Shown here: positions 42,664 to 53,912 of the stretch, piece by piece
How the letters are laid out: each line of letters starts with the position of its first letter
Numbering within the stretch: position 1 is the first letter of the stretch
Assembly (NCBI RefSeq): GCF_016904885.1
Contig: NZ_JADWYI010000001.1
Coordinates: 2,232,001 to 2,296,000, forward strand
Direction of reading: 5' to 3'
DNA: 64,000 nt
Source of the DNA: Archangium primigenium
GTDB lineage: Bacteria; Myxococcota; Myxococcia; Myxococcales; Myxococcaceae
Notes under the pieces: model-generated
The model's input: only the letters and a program-made list of their open reading frames with translations
The model's database searches: none
Told to the model about the DNA's origin: nothing
Made by a program: the position numbers and the translations under genes

Positions 42664-43044
42664 TTGAGCGCCAACATCCTTCTCGTGGATGACAGCCCGA
42701 CTGTGCGCAACATCCTCAAGATCTACCTCATGAACCTGAAGATGGGGTTCGTCGAGGCCGAGGACGCGTCACGGGCGTTGCAGCTGCTCCGGCTGGTGCC
42801 GGTCAAGCTGGTCATCGCGGACATCAATATGCCTGGCATGGACGGCATCACCTTCGTCAAGCAGGTGCGTACGAGCCCGATCCTGGCCTCGGTGCGCGAC
42901 GTTCCCGTCATCTTGCTCACGGGTGAGCGGGGTGGGGACCTGCGACAGCGGGGCGTCGAGGCCGGAGCCAATTCCTTCATCAACAAGCCGGTTTCCCACA
43001 ATGATCTGACGGAAACCGTGCGTAAACTCCTCGCCCAGAACTGA
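42664..43044 (+). CDS. CheY-like single-domain response regulator
   Basis: 126 aa beginning at a TTG with GGAG 9 nt upstream; no ATG or GTG is available before the receiver fold. Acidic pair D9-D10, phospho-acceptor D53 in IADINMPG and K108 in FINKPVS are all present, so it should be phosphorylatable. It heads the chemosensory operon and probably receives phosphate from the CheA at 45655. Its next neighbour starts 10 bp after the stop. Confidence 0.92.
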   Translation: MSANILLVDDSPTVRNILKIYLMNLKMGFVEAEDASRALQLLRLVPVKLVIADINMPGMDGITFVKQVRTSPILASVRDVPVILLTGERGGDLRQRGVEAGANSFINKPVSHNDLTETVRKLLAQN

Positions 43045-43054
43045 GCGCCGAGCC

Positions 43055-43921
43055 GTGAGCCTCCCGTCCCTGCTCCTTGTCGACGACAGCGATGCCATCC
43101 TTGCGCTCGAGCGCGCCATCCTCTCCGGCCACTACGCCCTGAACACGGCGAGCAATGGTCGCGAGGCGCTCGAGAAGATTGGCAAAGTCCAACCCGCCGC
43201 GATGTTGTTGGACCTGTCCATGCCGGAGATGGATGGGGACGAGGTGCTCAAGCGGGTGAAGGCGGATCCCGCCACCGCCCACATCCCCGTCATCATCATC
43301 TCCTCGGAGGCCAGTCGCGCCGAGGCCTGCTTGTCGCTCGGGGCGGAGCTCTTCCTGTCCAAGCCCTTCCGGGCCGATGAGCTCCTGAGCGCGGTGGAGA
43401 ACGCGCTGCAGAACGCGCGGCGCCGGGCACGGGCGGGGTCCATGGCGCTCCTGCGCTTGGGCGTGGGGGGCCTGGAGTTCGCCATTCCCCTGGAGGGCGT
43501 GCGGCAGGTCATCCTCCAGCCGGCCACGCGCTCGCTGCCCATGGGGCCGGGCTACATCTCCGAGTTCTTCGAACTCAAGGGCCAGCCGGTGTGCGTGCTG
43601 GACCTGGCGCGTCGCCTGGACGTGAACCACAGCGAGCCCGTGGAGGAGCGCAAGCTCGTCATCCTGGAGATCGACGGGGTGCAGTTGGCGCTCAGCGTGG
43701 ACGCGGTGCAGGACCCCGAGGAATACCCGGCCGCGGACATCGAGCCGCGCGAGCGCGTGGGCGGCACGGGCCATGGTCACCTGCGCGACGCGCTGGTGGG
43801 CATGCTCAGAGCGAGCGGGCGACCGGTCCCCATCTTCGACCCCAGGGCCTTCGCCACGCAGGAATTGTTGCATGAGGCGGCGGCGTTGCTGCGTCCGGAC
43901 CAACGGGAGCGCAGCGCATGA
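43055..43921 (+). CDS. Receiver-CheW fusion protein
   Basis: 288 aa, GTG start. Residues 5-125 are a receiver domain (VDDSD, D53 in LLDLSMPEMDG, K in LSKPF). Residues about 145-275 are a CheW-like domain (LLRLGVGGLEFAIPLEGVRQVI, FFELKGQPVCVLDLARRL). Such a protein could couple receptor arrays to adaptation as CheV does, but the domain order is the reverse of CheV (CheW then receiver). The stop overlaps the cheR start (ATGA). Confidence 0.9.
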   Translation: MSLPSLLLVDDSDAILALERAILSGHYALNTASNGREALEKIGKVQPAAMLLDLSMPEMDGDEVLKRVKADPATAHIPVIIISSEASRAEACLSLGAELFLSKPFRADELLSAVENALQNARRRARAGSMALLRLGVGGLEFAIPLEGVRQVILQPATRSLPMGPGYISEFFELKGQPVCVLDLARRLDVNHSEPVEERKLVILEIDGVQLALSVDAVQDPEEYPAADIEPRERVGGTGHGHLRDALVGMLRASGRPVPIFDPRAFATQELLHEAAALLRPDQRERSA

Positions 43922-45123
43922 GTTCGCAGGTGGAGTCTCTACAGGTGCTCGCCCGGGCGCGAGAGGTCGTCGCGTCGTGCACGGGATTCCGGGACACGGC
44001 CATCTCGCCCACGGCGGTGGATCGCGTCGTGCGCGCGGAGCTGGCGCGGGGCCGCTCGCCCTCGGAGCTGATGGCGGAGCTGCAGAGGCCCAACGGTCCC
44101 CTGGCACGCGCGCTCCTGGACGCGGTGCTGGTGGGCGAGACGTACTTCTTCCGCCACCCCGAGCAGTTCCGCTTCCTCGCCGCCGAGGCCGTGCCCTCCG
44201 CGCTGCGCCGGGGCTCGCTGCACGTGCGTGGCTGGAGCGCCGGGTGCGCCTCCGGTGAGGAGACCTATTCCATCGCCGCGTGCCTGCTCAACACGGTGAC
44301 CCCGGGGGTCACGGTGGAGGTGCTCGGCACGGACCTGCACGAGGGCCGGCTGGAGTACGCGCGCCGCGGCACCTACGGCAACTGGTCGCGCCGCGAGGCC
44401 GGGCCGCTGCTCTACCCGCTCTACCAGGAAATCGCCGACAGCCGGGTGAGCGTCAACGACTCGGTGCGCGCCGTCACGCGCTTCGCCCAGGGCAACCTGC
44501 TCGAGCCGCTGGCCGGGGTGTACGGGCAGTTCGACGTCATCTTCTGCCGCAACGTGCTCACGTACTTCTCGCCCGAGGCGGTCCAGACCGCGCTCGGCCA
44601 TCTGGCGCGGGCGCTCGTGCCCGGCGGTCACATCCTGCTGGGCACCGTGGAGGTGGACCATCCGCCCGAGGGTCTGGTGCGCGTGGGTCCGCCCGAGCTG
44701 CAGGCCTTCCGCCGGCCGCTGCCCAACTCCGCGCCGCCGCCCCGGCCCACGCCGCCGCCCGAAGTGGCCCGCGTGCCCGTGCGTCCGGCGCCTCCCCCCG
44801 AGCCCGTGCGGCCGCCCGTGTCCGCGGTGAGCCTGCACACCGATGCGCTGCAGCGCATCGAGGGGGGCGACGAGAAGGGGGCCGCCCTCACGCTGGAGCA
44901 GCTCCTGGAGCGCTTCCGGGACTATCTGCCGGGCATGCTGGAGCTCGCCCTGCTGCGCGAGCGCGCGGGGTCGCGCGAGGCGGCCTTCGCCCTCATGCAC
45001 GCGGTGCGTGACAGCGCCGCCAAGCTGCCTCCGGACCAGATCATCGAGGGACCGGAGCCCCTGCCGGCCCGCTTCTACCGCGCGTCCGCTGACGCCTTCC
45101 TCACGTTGGGATCGATCGAATGA
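43918..45123 (+). CDS. cheR: CheR chemoreceptor methyltransferase
   Basis: 401 aa. It methylates receptor glutamates using SAM. GETYFFRHPEQF, the SAM loop GWSAGCASGEETYSIA, LGTDLHEGRLEYARRGTYG and FDVIFCRNVLTYF are diagnostic. After residue 270 a Pro-rich linker (about 35 residues) leads to a helical C-terminal extension (HTDALQRIEGGDEKGAALTL) reminiscent of a TPR, as in CheR-TPR proteins. Overlaps both neighbours (ATGA). Confidence 0.95.
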   Translation: MSSQVESLQVLARAREVVASCTGFRDTAISPTAVDRVVRAELARGRSPSELMAELQRPNGPLARALLDAVLVGETYFFRHPEQFRFLAAEAVPSALRRGSLHVRGWSAGCASGEETYSIAACLLNTVTPGVTVEVLGTDLHEGRLEYARRGTYGNWSRREAGPLLYPLYQEIADSRVSVNDSVRAVTRFAQGNLLEPLAGVYGQFDVIFCRNVLTYFSPEAVQTALGHLARALVPGGHILLGTVEVDHPPEGLVRVGPPELQAFRRPLPNSAPPPRPTPPPEVARVPVRPAPPPEPVRPPVSAVSLHTDALQRIEGGDEKGAALTLEQLLERFRDYLPGMLELALLRERAGSREAAFALMHAVRDSAAKLPPDQIIEGPEPLPARFYRASADAFLTLGSIE

Positions 45124-45665
45124 CAGCCACCACCCGAGGCCCCGAGGAGGTTCAGGATCAGGAAGTCCGCGCCCTCTTGGACGAGCGCGCGACACGACTG
45201 CGTGGACGCTCCGACACCACCGCCGATGAGACCGTGCTCATGGTGGCCGAGTTCCCACTGGGCGAGGAGCGCTACGCGATTCCGCTCGCCTCCTTGCGCG
45301 CGGCGCTGCCCCTGCGCCTGGTGACCGCGGTGCCCTTGTCCCTGCCGCACGTCATCGGCGTGCTGCGCTACCAGGGGCAGGTTCTGGCGGCGCTCAGCCT
45401 CGCGGCGCTCCTGGGCGGCCACGGCTGGCGGCAGGATCCCGCCGTGCTGCTCGTGGTGGACCGCGGCGACGGCGAGCTGTGCGCCCTGGACTGCGAGGCC
45501 ATTCCCCGCCCGCTGAGCATCTCCGCCGCCGCGGTGGAGGCCTCCCGGACGCACGCGGAGGGCTCGGTGATCGAAGTGCTCGTCCCGGGGTCGCGACAAT
45601 TGATTCACCTCATCGATCTGCCGCGCCTCTTCGCGGGCGCCACCGGGGTACGTAATGTCGGTTGA
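45120..45665 (+). CDS. cheW: CheW coupling protein
   Basis: 181 aa. CheW scaffold linking receptors to CheA. FPLGEERYAIPLASLRAALPL, GVLRYQGQVLAALSLAALLGG and the C-terminal LIHLIDLPRLF are the CheW strands. The N-terminal 40 residues are a variable helical extension. It overlaps cheR (ATGA) and cheA by 11 bp. Confidence 0.93.
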   Translation: MTATTRGPEEVQDQEVRALLDERATRLRGRSDTTADETVLMVAEFPLGEERYAIPLASLRAALPLRLVTAVPLSLPHVIGVLRYQGQVLAALSLAALLGGHGWRQDPAVLLVVDRGDGELCALDCEAIPRPLSISAAAVEASRTHAEGSVIEVLVPGSRQLIHLIDLPRLFAGATGVRNVG

Positions 45666-47811
45666 CCCCATGCTGCAGAGCCTCGTGGCGGGTTTCTCGT
45701 CCGAGGCGCAGGAAGTCTGTCAGAAGGTCACCCTGGACCTGCTGGAGCTGGAGCGCGAGGGGCTCGACTCCGAGGCCCTCGGCAAGGTCTACACGCGTCT
45801 GGCGCGCCACCTGCACACCCTCAAGGGCAGCGCGGCGAGCCTCGGCCTGCAGGACCTGAGCTCCATCGCGCACAAGCTGGAGGATGCCCTCGCGCCGCTG
45901 CGCAAGGACATCAAGCCCATGTCCCGCCCCATGGTGGACATGCTGCTGCACGGGCTGGATCTCTTCCTGCTCCGGGCCCAGGCGCACGCGGATGGCCGTG
46001 GAGACGCGCTGCCGGATCCCGCGGTGGCCCTGGCCCAGCTCGTGGCCGATGCCCCTCCGCCCGAGGAGGCGGCGGCCATGGGTGGCGAGTCCGCGATGGT
46101 CGCCCCGGCGCCCGCGGCGGCCCCCTCGGTGGCCAGCTCCGTGGCCTCCGCCAGCTTCGTGCAGGACGAGGACGCGGACGCCGGCTGGCGTGTGGCGTCC
46201 CACCAGGTGACGGCGCTCATGCGCGAGGTGGAGCGCCTGCGCGAGTTCCGCATGCGCCTGGAGGATCGTCTGCGCGACATCTCCAAGTCGGTGGAGCTGC
46301 TCACGGCGCGCGAGCTGCTGGCGCCCACGGCCCGCGCCCGCGCCATGCTGTCGGCGGTGACCGCCGGCGTGCGCTCGGACGGCCACGAGGCGTCGGACAT
46401 CGTGGACAGCCTGGAGGAGGGCCTCAAGTCCATCACCACGCGTCCGGTGCGCACCATCCTCGAGCCCCTGCAGCGCATGGTGCGTGACCTGTCGCGCCAG
46501 CTCGGCAAGGCCTCGCGCCTGTCGGTGGTGGGCGCCGAGGTGTCGCTGGATCGCCGCCTGCTCGAGAAGCTGCGCGGCGCCATGGTGCACCTGCTGCGCA
46601 ACGCCGTGGACCACGGCATCGAGATGCCCGACGAGCGCGAGCGCGCGGGCAAGCACCACGAGGGCGCGCTGACCCTGCGCGTGGAGCAGCAGGGCAACAT
46701 CCTCTTCCTGGAGCTGAGCGACGACGGCCGCGGCGTGGATGCCGCCCAGGTGCGCGCCTCCGCGGAGCGCAAGGGCCTCATCACGACGGAGGAGGGCGCG
46801 CGCATGCACGAGACGCAGATTCGCGACCTCATCTTCCGCCCGGGCTTCAGCACGCGCACGGACGTGACGGACACGTCGGGCCGCGGCGTGGGCCTGGACG
46901 CGGTGCGCGCCGCCGTGGAGTCCATGCAGGGCCGCATCGAGGTGGTGAGCACCAAGGGCAGCGGCACGCGCTTCATCATCACCATCCCCATGGAGCTGGG
47001 CAGCTCGCCGGTGCTCACGGTGCGCGCCATCGACGTCAACGTGGGCCTGCCCATGCTGGCCGTGGAGTCCACGCAGCTCGCCACCCAGGAGAACCTGCGC
47101 ATCGGCCGCACCAAGACGCAGCTGGACTACAACGGCCAGCTCGTCCCGGTGTCGGACCTGGCCGCCCGCCTGGGCCTGCGCGCCTCGGCGCCCCCGTCCG
47201 AGGGCCAGCCGCTCATCATCGTGCAGAGCGGGGGCAAGCGCATGGCGCTCGCGGTGGACTCGGTCGTGGGTGACCGCGACCTCGTCATCCGCCCCCTGCC
47301 CGCCGAGGTGCGCGACGTGCCCTCCTACCAGGGCGCCGCCATCCTCAGCCGGGGCGAGCTCCTGCTCATCCTGCGTCCGGGCTGGGTGGTGACGGACGCG
47401 ACCCCACAGACGGTGGCCATGCCGCAGAGCCGCCGCGCCCTCGTGGTGGACGACTCGCTCACCGCCCGCGCCCTGCACCGTGCCATGCTGGAGGCCGGTG
47501 GCTTCACGGTGCACCTGGCGGCCAGCGGCGCCCGCGCCCTGGAGCGCCTGCAGACGGAAGAGTACGACGTGATCATCTGCGACCTGGAAATGGAGGAGAT
47601 GAACGGCACCGAGGTCATCGCGAAGCTGCGCGCGCAGCCCGATACCCGGCATCTTCCCGTCATCCTCGTGTCGGCCAATGACAGCGCGAGCGCCCGCTCC
47701 CGCGGCCTGGCCGCCGGCGCGGACGGCTATCTCAGCAAGCGCGAGTGCGCCGCGGGCCGTCTGCTCTCCGAGGTGCTCGACGTGATGAGCCGCAGGGGGG
47801 CCCACGCATGA
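45655..47811 (+). CDS. cheA: CheA histidine kinase with C-terminal receiver (hybrid)
   Basis: 718 aa. Domains: HPt (1-105, phospho-His54 in HLHTLKGSAASLG), Ala/Pro linker without a P2 domain, dimerisation helices (about 180-230), ATPase domain (N-box LLRNAVDHGIEMPDERERAGK, DDGRGVD, TSGRGVGLDAV), CheW-like domain (about 450-585), and a receiver (about 595-718) with VVDDS, an acceptor Asp in CDLEMEEMNG and K in YLSKRE. The attached receiver is like FrzE and may act as a phosphate sink. cheB overlaps its stop (ATGA). Confidence 0.95.
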   Translation: MSVDPMLQSLVAGFSSEAQEVCQKVTLDLLELEREGLDSEALGKVYTRLARHLHTLKGSAASLGLQDLSSIAHKLEDALAPLRKDIKPMSRPMVDMLLHGLDLFLLRAQAHADGRGDALPDPAVALAQLVADAPPPEEAAAMGGESAMVAPAPAAAPSVASSVASASFVQDEDADAGWRVASHQVTALMREVERLREFRMRLEDRLRDISKSVELLTARELLAPTARARAMLSAVTAGVRSDGHEASDIVDSLEEGLKSITTRPVRTILEPLQRMVRDLSRQLGKASRLSVVGAEVSLDRRLLEKLRGAMVHLLRNAVDHGIEMPDERERAGKHHEGALTLRVEQQGNILFLELSDDGRGVDAAQVRASAERKGLITTEEGARMHETQIRDLIFRPGFSTRTDVTDTSGRGVGLDAVRAAVESMQGRIEVVSTKGSGTRFIITIPMELGSSPVLTVRAIDVNVGLPMLAVESTQLATQENLRIGRTKTQLDYNGQLVPVSDLAARLGLRASAPPSEGQPLIIVQSGGKRMALAVDSVVGDRDLVIRPLPAEVRDVPSYQGAAILSRGELLLILRPGWVVTDATPQTVAMPQSRRALVVDDSLTARALHRAMLEAGGFTVHLAASGARALERLQTEEYDVIICDLEMEEMNGTEVIAKLRAQPDTRHLPVILVSANDSASARSRGLAAGADGYLSKRECAAGRLLSEVLDVMSRRGAHA

Positions 47812-48878
47812 ACGAGTTGAAACCCCGCATCCGTGTCCTGGTGGTGGACGACTCGCCCACCATGGCCGAGGCGGTCAAGACGCTGCTCACGGACGATCCG
47901 CGCATCGAGGTGGTGGGCTCGGCCAACACGGGCGCCCGGGCGGTGGTGCTCGCGCGCCTGATGCGCCCGGACGTCATCACCATGGACCTGCTGATGCCGG
48001 ACGTGGACGGCCCGGCCGCCATCGCCGCCATCATGGCCGAGGCGCCCGCGCGCATCCTCGTGGTGAGCGCCGTGGCGGATCAGCGCAACCTGGAGGTGTG
48101 CTTCCAGGCCATGAGCGCCGGTGCCCTGGAGCTCATCGGCAAGCCGAACGTCGCCAGCGGCGAGGAGTTGCGCCGCTGGGGCCGTCAGCTCGTCGAGTCC
48201 GTCTGTCTCATGGCCGAGGTGCCCGTCATCTCCCGGCGCCTGCGCGTCTCGGGCCCGCCGCCCCCGGTCTCCGGAGCGCGGGTGGACATCCTCGGGCTGG
48301 CCGCCTCCACGGGCGGTCCGCCCGCCCTGTCCGAGGTGCTCTCCCGGCTGCCCACGGACCTGCCCGTGCCCATCGTCATCGCCCAGCACATCACCGAGGG
48401 CTTCACCCCCGGCATGGTGCGCTGGCTCTCCCAGGTGACCCAGCTCAAGGTGGTCATCGGCAAGGAGGGCGAGCGCCTGGAGCCCGGCAAGGTCTACTTC
48501 CCCCTGGACGGTCACGACCTGACCATCGAGGGCACGGGCGTCATCCGGCTCACCCGGACGCGCGGTGGGCCGTGCCCCTCGTGCGACCTCCTCCTGTCCT
48601 CGCTGGCCCGCACCTACGGCAGCCGGGCGGGCGGTGGCGTGCTCACCGGCATGGGTGAGGACGGGGCCCGGGGTCTGCTGGAGATCCGCAAGGCCGGGGG
48701 CGTGACGTTCGCCCAGGACGAGGCGACGAGCGTCGTTTTCGGCATGCCCCGGGTCGCCCTTGAAATGAAGGCGGCGGATCGAGGCGTTCCCCTGTCCGCC
48801 ATCCCCGACATCATCCGCATGAGCTGCCGCCGTGGTCCCATGCCCCTGCGCCCGTCGGGCCCCGAGGGCGTCGCTTGA
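47808..48878 (+). CDS. cheB: CheB protein-glutamate methylesterase
   Basis: 356 aa. N-terminal receiver (VVDDSPTMAE, D60 in MDLLMPDVDG), then a methylesterase/deamidase domain with catalytic Ser in LAASTGGPPAL, His in IAQHITEGFTPGM and Asp in GMGEDGARGL. It reverses CheR methylation of the receptor. The ATG overlaps the cheA stop. Confidence 0.96.
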   Translation: MNELKPRIRVLVVDDSPTMAEAVKTLLTDDPRIEVVGSANTGARAVVLARLMRPDVITMDLLMPDVDGPAAIAAIMAEAPARILVVSAVADQRNLEVCFQAMSAGALELIGKPNVASGEELRRWGRQLVESVCLMAEVPVISRRLRVSGPPPPVSGARVDILGLAASTGGPPALSEVLSRLPTDLPVPIVIAQHITEGFTPGMVRWLSQVTQLKVVIGKEGERLEPGKVYFPLDGHDLTIEGTGVIRLTRTRGGPCPSCDLLLSSLARTYGSRAGGGVLTGMGEDGARGLLEIRKAGGVTFAQDEATSVVFGMPRVALEMKAADRGVPLSAIPDIIRMSCRRGPMPLRPSGPEGVA

Positions 48879-48936
48879 TTCTCCTTCCTCTCCGGTCCCT
48901 TTCGCCGTTCCCGTCTTTCCCCGCTGAGGAGCTTTC

Positions 48937-50529
48937 GTGAGCCCCCACGCACCTACGAACCAATCGACCGTTGGTATCGGTCCCAAGTTCACCTTCGTCA
49001 CGGCGGCCGTCAGTGTCGCCATCGCCGTCCTCTTGTCCGGAGTGGCCACCCAACGGCTGCGCACGGGCCTCCTGTCGAGCACCGTGAGCGAGGGCAAGGC
49101 CATCGCCCACGGCTTCACGCGCGCCGCGGACCACGTCTCGACCGATGCCGGCTCGATGCAGTCCCTGGTGGACAGCTACCGCGGCATGGAGGGGCTGGCG
49201 TACGTGTACGTGCGTGACAGCTCCGCCAAGGTCATCGCCCACTCGCTGGCGGGGGATGTGCCCGTGGAGCTCACGGACATCAACGCCGCGTCCGCCGAGA
49301 GCTTCACCACGCCGGGGGAGATCAAGGCCGTCCCCGAGGCGGACGTCTTCCTCGATGGCAGCCGGGTGTCCGTGGCCGACGTGGCCGCGCCGCTGTCTGG
49401 TGGCCGCGTGCTGCACGTGGGCATCAAGCACGAGAACGTGAACCGGCAGGTGGGCGAGCTGGGCTTCACCCTCGCCATGCTGAGCATGCTCATCGTGCTC
49501 GGGGGCGTGGCCGCCTCCTACGTGCTCAGCCGATCCATCGTCGGACCGCTGCGCGAGCTGACCGACGTGGCCGCGCACATCGTCGACTCGGGGGACCTCA
49601 CCCGTCCCATCCAGGTGTCCGCCGCCGGCGAGGTGGGCCAGCTCGCCCACTCCTTCTCGCAGATGGTGGAGCGCCTGCGCTCGGTGGTGCAGAACCTCCA
49701 GCAGGCCTCCGAGGCCCTCAACGCCTCCACCGAGCAGCTCAACGCCTCGTCCGCCGAGCAGTCCCAGACGGTGGCCCGTCAGGCTTCGGCGCTCCAGGAG
49801 ACGCAGGTCACCGCCCAGGAGATCCGCCAGACGAGCTTGCTCGCCTCGCAGAAGGCCGACGCGGTGCTCTCCGTGGCCGAGCGCGCCGACGAGCTGAGCC
49901 GCACCGGCGAGGAGTCCCTGGAGCAGACGCTCGCGGGCCTCAACGACATCCGCACCCAGGTGCAGGAGATCGCCCAGAAGATCCTCGAGCTGGGCGAGCG
50001 CACGGTGCAGATCGGCAGCATCACCCAGACGGTGAAGGACCTGGCCGACCAGTCCAACATGCTCGCGCTCAACGCCGCCATCGAGGCGGTGCGCTCGGGT
50101 GAGAACGGCAAGGGCTTCGGGGTGGTGGCGCGCGAAATCCGCGCCCTGGCCGACCAGTCCATCGAGTCCACGGACCGCGTGCGCGAGCTGCTGGACGATA
50201 TCGGCAACTCGGTGTCCATCGCCGTGCGCTCCACGGAGAAGGGCCAGCAGCGCATGGAGGCGGGCCTCGAGCAGGTGCGCACCTACGGCAAGAACCTGCG
50301 CGAGTTGTCCACCATCAACCAGGACAACGCGGCCGCCGTGCGGCAGATCGCCGCCGCCGTGGGCCAGCAGAACGTGGGCATCAACCAGATCACCACCGCG
50401 GTGAGTGATTTGTCCAAGATGATGGACGAGACGGTGGCGCGCATCGGCGCCACCGGCGAGGCCGCCACCACGCTGCAGATCATCTCGGATCAGCTCAGCA
50501 GCGCGGTGAAGGCCTACCGCGTGCAGTAG
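48937..50529 (+). CDS. Methyl-accepting chemotaxis protein (two-TM)
   Basis: 530 aa, GTG start. TM1 about 19-38, a periplasmic sensor of about 145 residues with a dCache/sCache-like YVYVRDSSAKVIAH strand, TM2 about 183-200, HAMP (PLRELTDVAAHIVDSGDLT), then the signalling coil with the tip region LALNAAIEAVRSGENGKGFGVVAREIRALADQS. It ends AYRVQ and lacks a CheR-binding pentapeptide. It closes the chemosensory operon and is its probable receptor. Confidence 0.93.
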   Translation: MSPHAPTNQSTVGIGPKFTFVTAAVSVAIAVLLSGVATQRLRTGLLSSTVSEGKAIAHGFTRAADHVSTDAGSMQSLVDSYRGMEGLAYVYVRDSSAKVIAHSLAGDVPVELTDINAASAESFTTPGEIKAVPEADVFLDGSRVSVADVAAPLSGGRVLHVGIKHENVNRQVGELGFTLAMLSMLIVLGGVAASYVLSRSIVGPLRELTDVAAHIVDSGDLTRPIQVSAAGEVGQLAHSFSQMVERLRSVVQNLQQASEALNASTEQLNASSAEQSQTVARQASALQETQVTAQEIRQTSLLASQKADAVLSVAERADELSRTGEESLEQTLAGLNDIRTQVQEIAQKILELGERTVQIGSITQTVKDLADQSNMLALNAAIEAVRSGENGKGFGVVAREIRALADQSIESTDRVRELLDDIGNSVSIAVRSTEKGQQRMEAGLEQVRTYGKNLRELSTINQDNAAAVRQIAAAVGQQNVGINQITTAVSDLSKMMDETVARIGATGEAATTLQIISDQLSSAVKAYRVQ

Positions 50530-50555
50530 CCGCGACGACACGCTCCGGACGCACG

Positions 50556-50592
50556 AAGGGCCAGGGGAGGGGAAACCCTCCACCTGGCCCTT
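50556..50592. terminator. Strong hairpin terminator after the chemosensory operon
   Basis: AAGGGCCAGG-GGAGGG pairs with CCCTCC-(A)-CCTGGCCCTT around a GAAA tetraloop, a 16-bp stem with one bulge. It lies between the convergent mcp (+) and clpA (-) genes and can serve both. Confidence 0.8.
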
Positions 50593-50628
50593 GGCGTTTT
50601 CAGCGGGTGGGCCCGGAGCCGGGAGGGC

Positions 50629-52923
<2,295 letters not shown>

Positions 52924-52927
52924 GGTC

Positions 52928-53254
52928 TCAACCTTCCTCTGGTTCCATCGAGAGGCGCAGCGGGAAGCCATTCTCCCGCGCCGCCGCCTCCACGATCCGT
53001 ACCTTCGTTTCAGCGACCTCGTGCGTGTAGACGCCCGCGACCCCGAGGCCGTTGTAATGAATGTGCAGCATGATCCGCACGGCATCCGAATCGGATTTGT
53101 GGAAGACCTCCTTGAGCACGGCCACCACGAACTCGCGCGTCGTGTAGTTGTCGTTGTGCAGCAGCACCTTGTAGAGCGTGGGCCGTTTGAGCTTCTTCTG
53201 CGGCACCGTCTCCGTGACGACGTTGGAATCCGGATCGAACTTCTCTCGAGCCAT
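52928..53254 (-). CDS. clpS: ClpS adaptor protein
   Basis: 108 aa. It delivers N-degron substrates to ClpA. YKVLLHNDNYTTREFVVAVL and the late HEVAETKV segment form the peptide-binding core; Asn35-Asp36 and the following hydrophobic pocket are intact. It is directly upstream of clpA, the usual clpSA operon. The 193-nt gap upstream holds its promoter; no motif was recognised there. Confidence 0.97.
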   Translation of the reverse strand: MAREKFDPDSNVVTETVPQKKLKRPTLYKVLLHNDNYTTREFVVAVLKEVFHKSDSDAVRIMLHIHYNGLGVAGVYTHEVAETKVRIVEAAARENGFPLRLSMEPEEG

Positions 53255-53447
53255 GCGCTTCCTCTAATGAGCGGGAGGGCGCCAGGGGCCTCCCACTCGC
53301 GAACCTGACCTGGCCGCTCGGACCGCGGGCGGGCGTCCGGAACGGCCTCGCCGGAGCGCTCCGGGAGGTCGGCTCCCGGCCAGGGGTCAGCCTATAACGG
53401 CCCGCCCGCGTGCTCGCCAACCCTCGCGAGCGCCCACGGTCACGTGC

Positions 53448-53888
53448 CTAACGGCCCCGGGTGAGCTCCGCGGCCAGGAAGGCGCCCACCTCCACCACGC
53501 CGGCCTGTCCGCGCTGCCGGCCCTCGGGGGACTCCATCACCCGGCGCGCCGCGTCGCTGGCGGTGCCCGCCTCCAGGTCCGCGAGCACCAGGAACGCGCT
53601 CCACCCGGGGCTCACGTCCACCACCCGCCCGGGCCGCTGGGGCCGGTCCTTGAGCGTGGTGGCGACCTTCTCGAGCAGGCCCTCGTCGTCGAGCCGCTTC
53701 GTCTTGCCCTTCATGGCGGTCCACGCCGCGTCCAGCAGCGCGGGCAGCAGCGTGCCCCGGAGCGCGAGCGACAGCCGCTGGGCGGCCTCCTCCTCGTCGA
53801 GGTTGTGGGCGCGGGAATAGGTGGGCACGAGCTTGGCCACCACGACGGAGCGGGTGGCCAGGTGAGCCAGGCGGGGCGGGTAGGGCAT
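53448..53888 (-). CDS. Hypothetical protein
   Basis: 146 aa, helical N-terminal part (SRAHNLDEEEAAQRLSLALRGTLLPALLDAAW) and a more beta-rich end. No signal peptide, membrane helix or known motif was recognised. Codon use is like the neighbours, so it is probably a real gene. It follows the DUF2378 gene by 24 bp on the same strand and could be co-transcribed with it. Confidence 0.6.
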   Translation of the reverse strand: MPYPPRLAHLATRSVVVAKLVPTYSRAHNLDEEEAAQRLSLALRGTLLPALLDAAWTAMKGKTKRLDDEGLLEKVATTLKDRPQRPGRVVDVSPGWSAFLVLADLEAGTASDAARRVMESPEGRQRGQAGVVEVGAFLAAELTRGR

Positions 53889-53912
53889 GCGCCTCCTTCT
53901 AACAGCGCCCGG

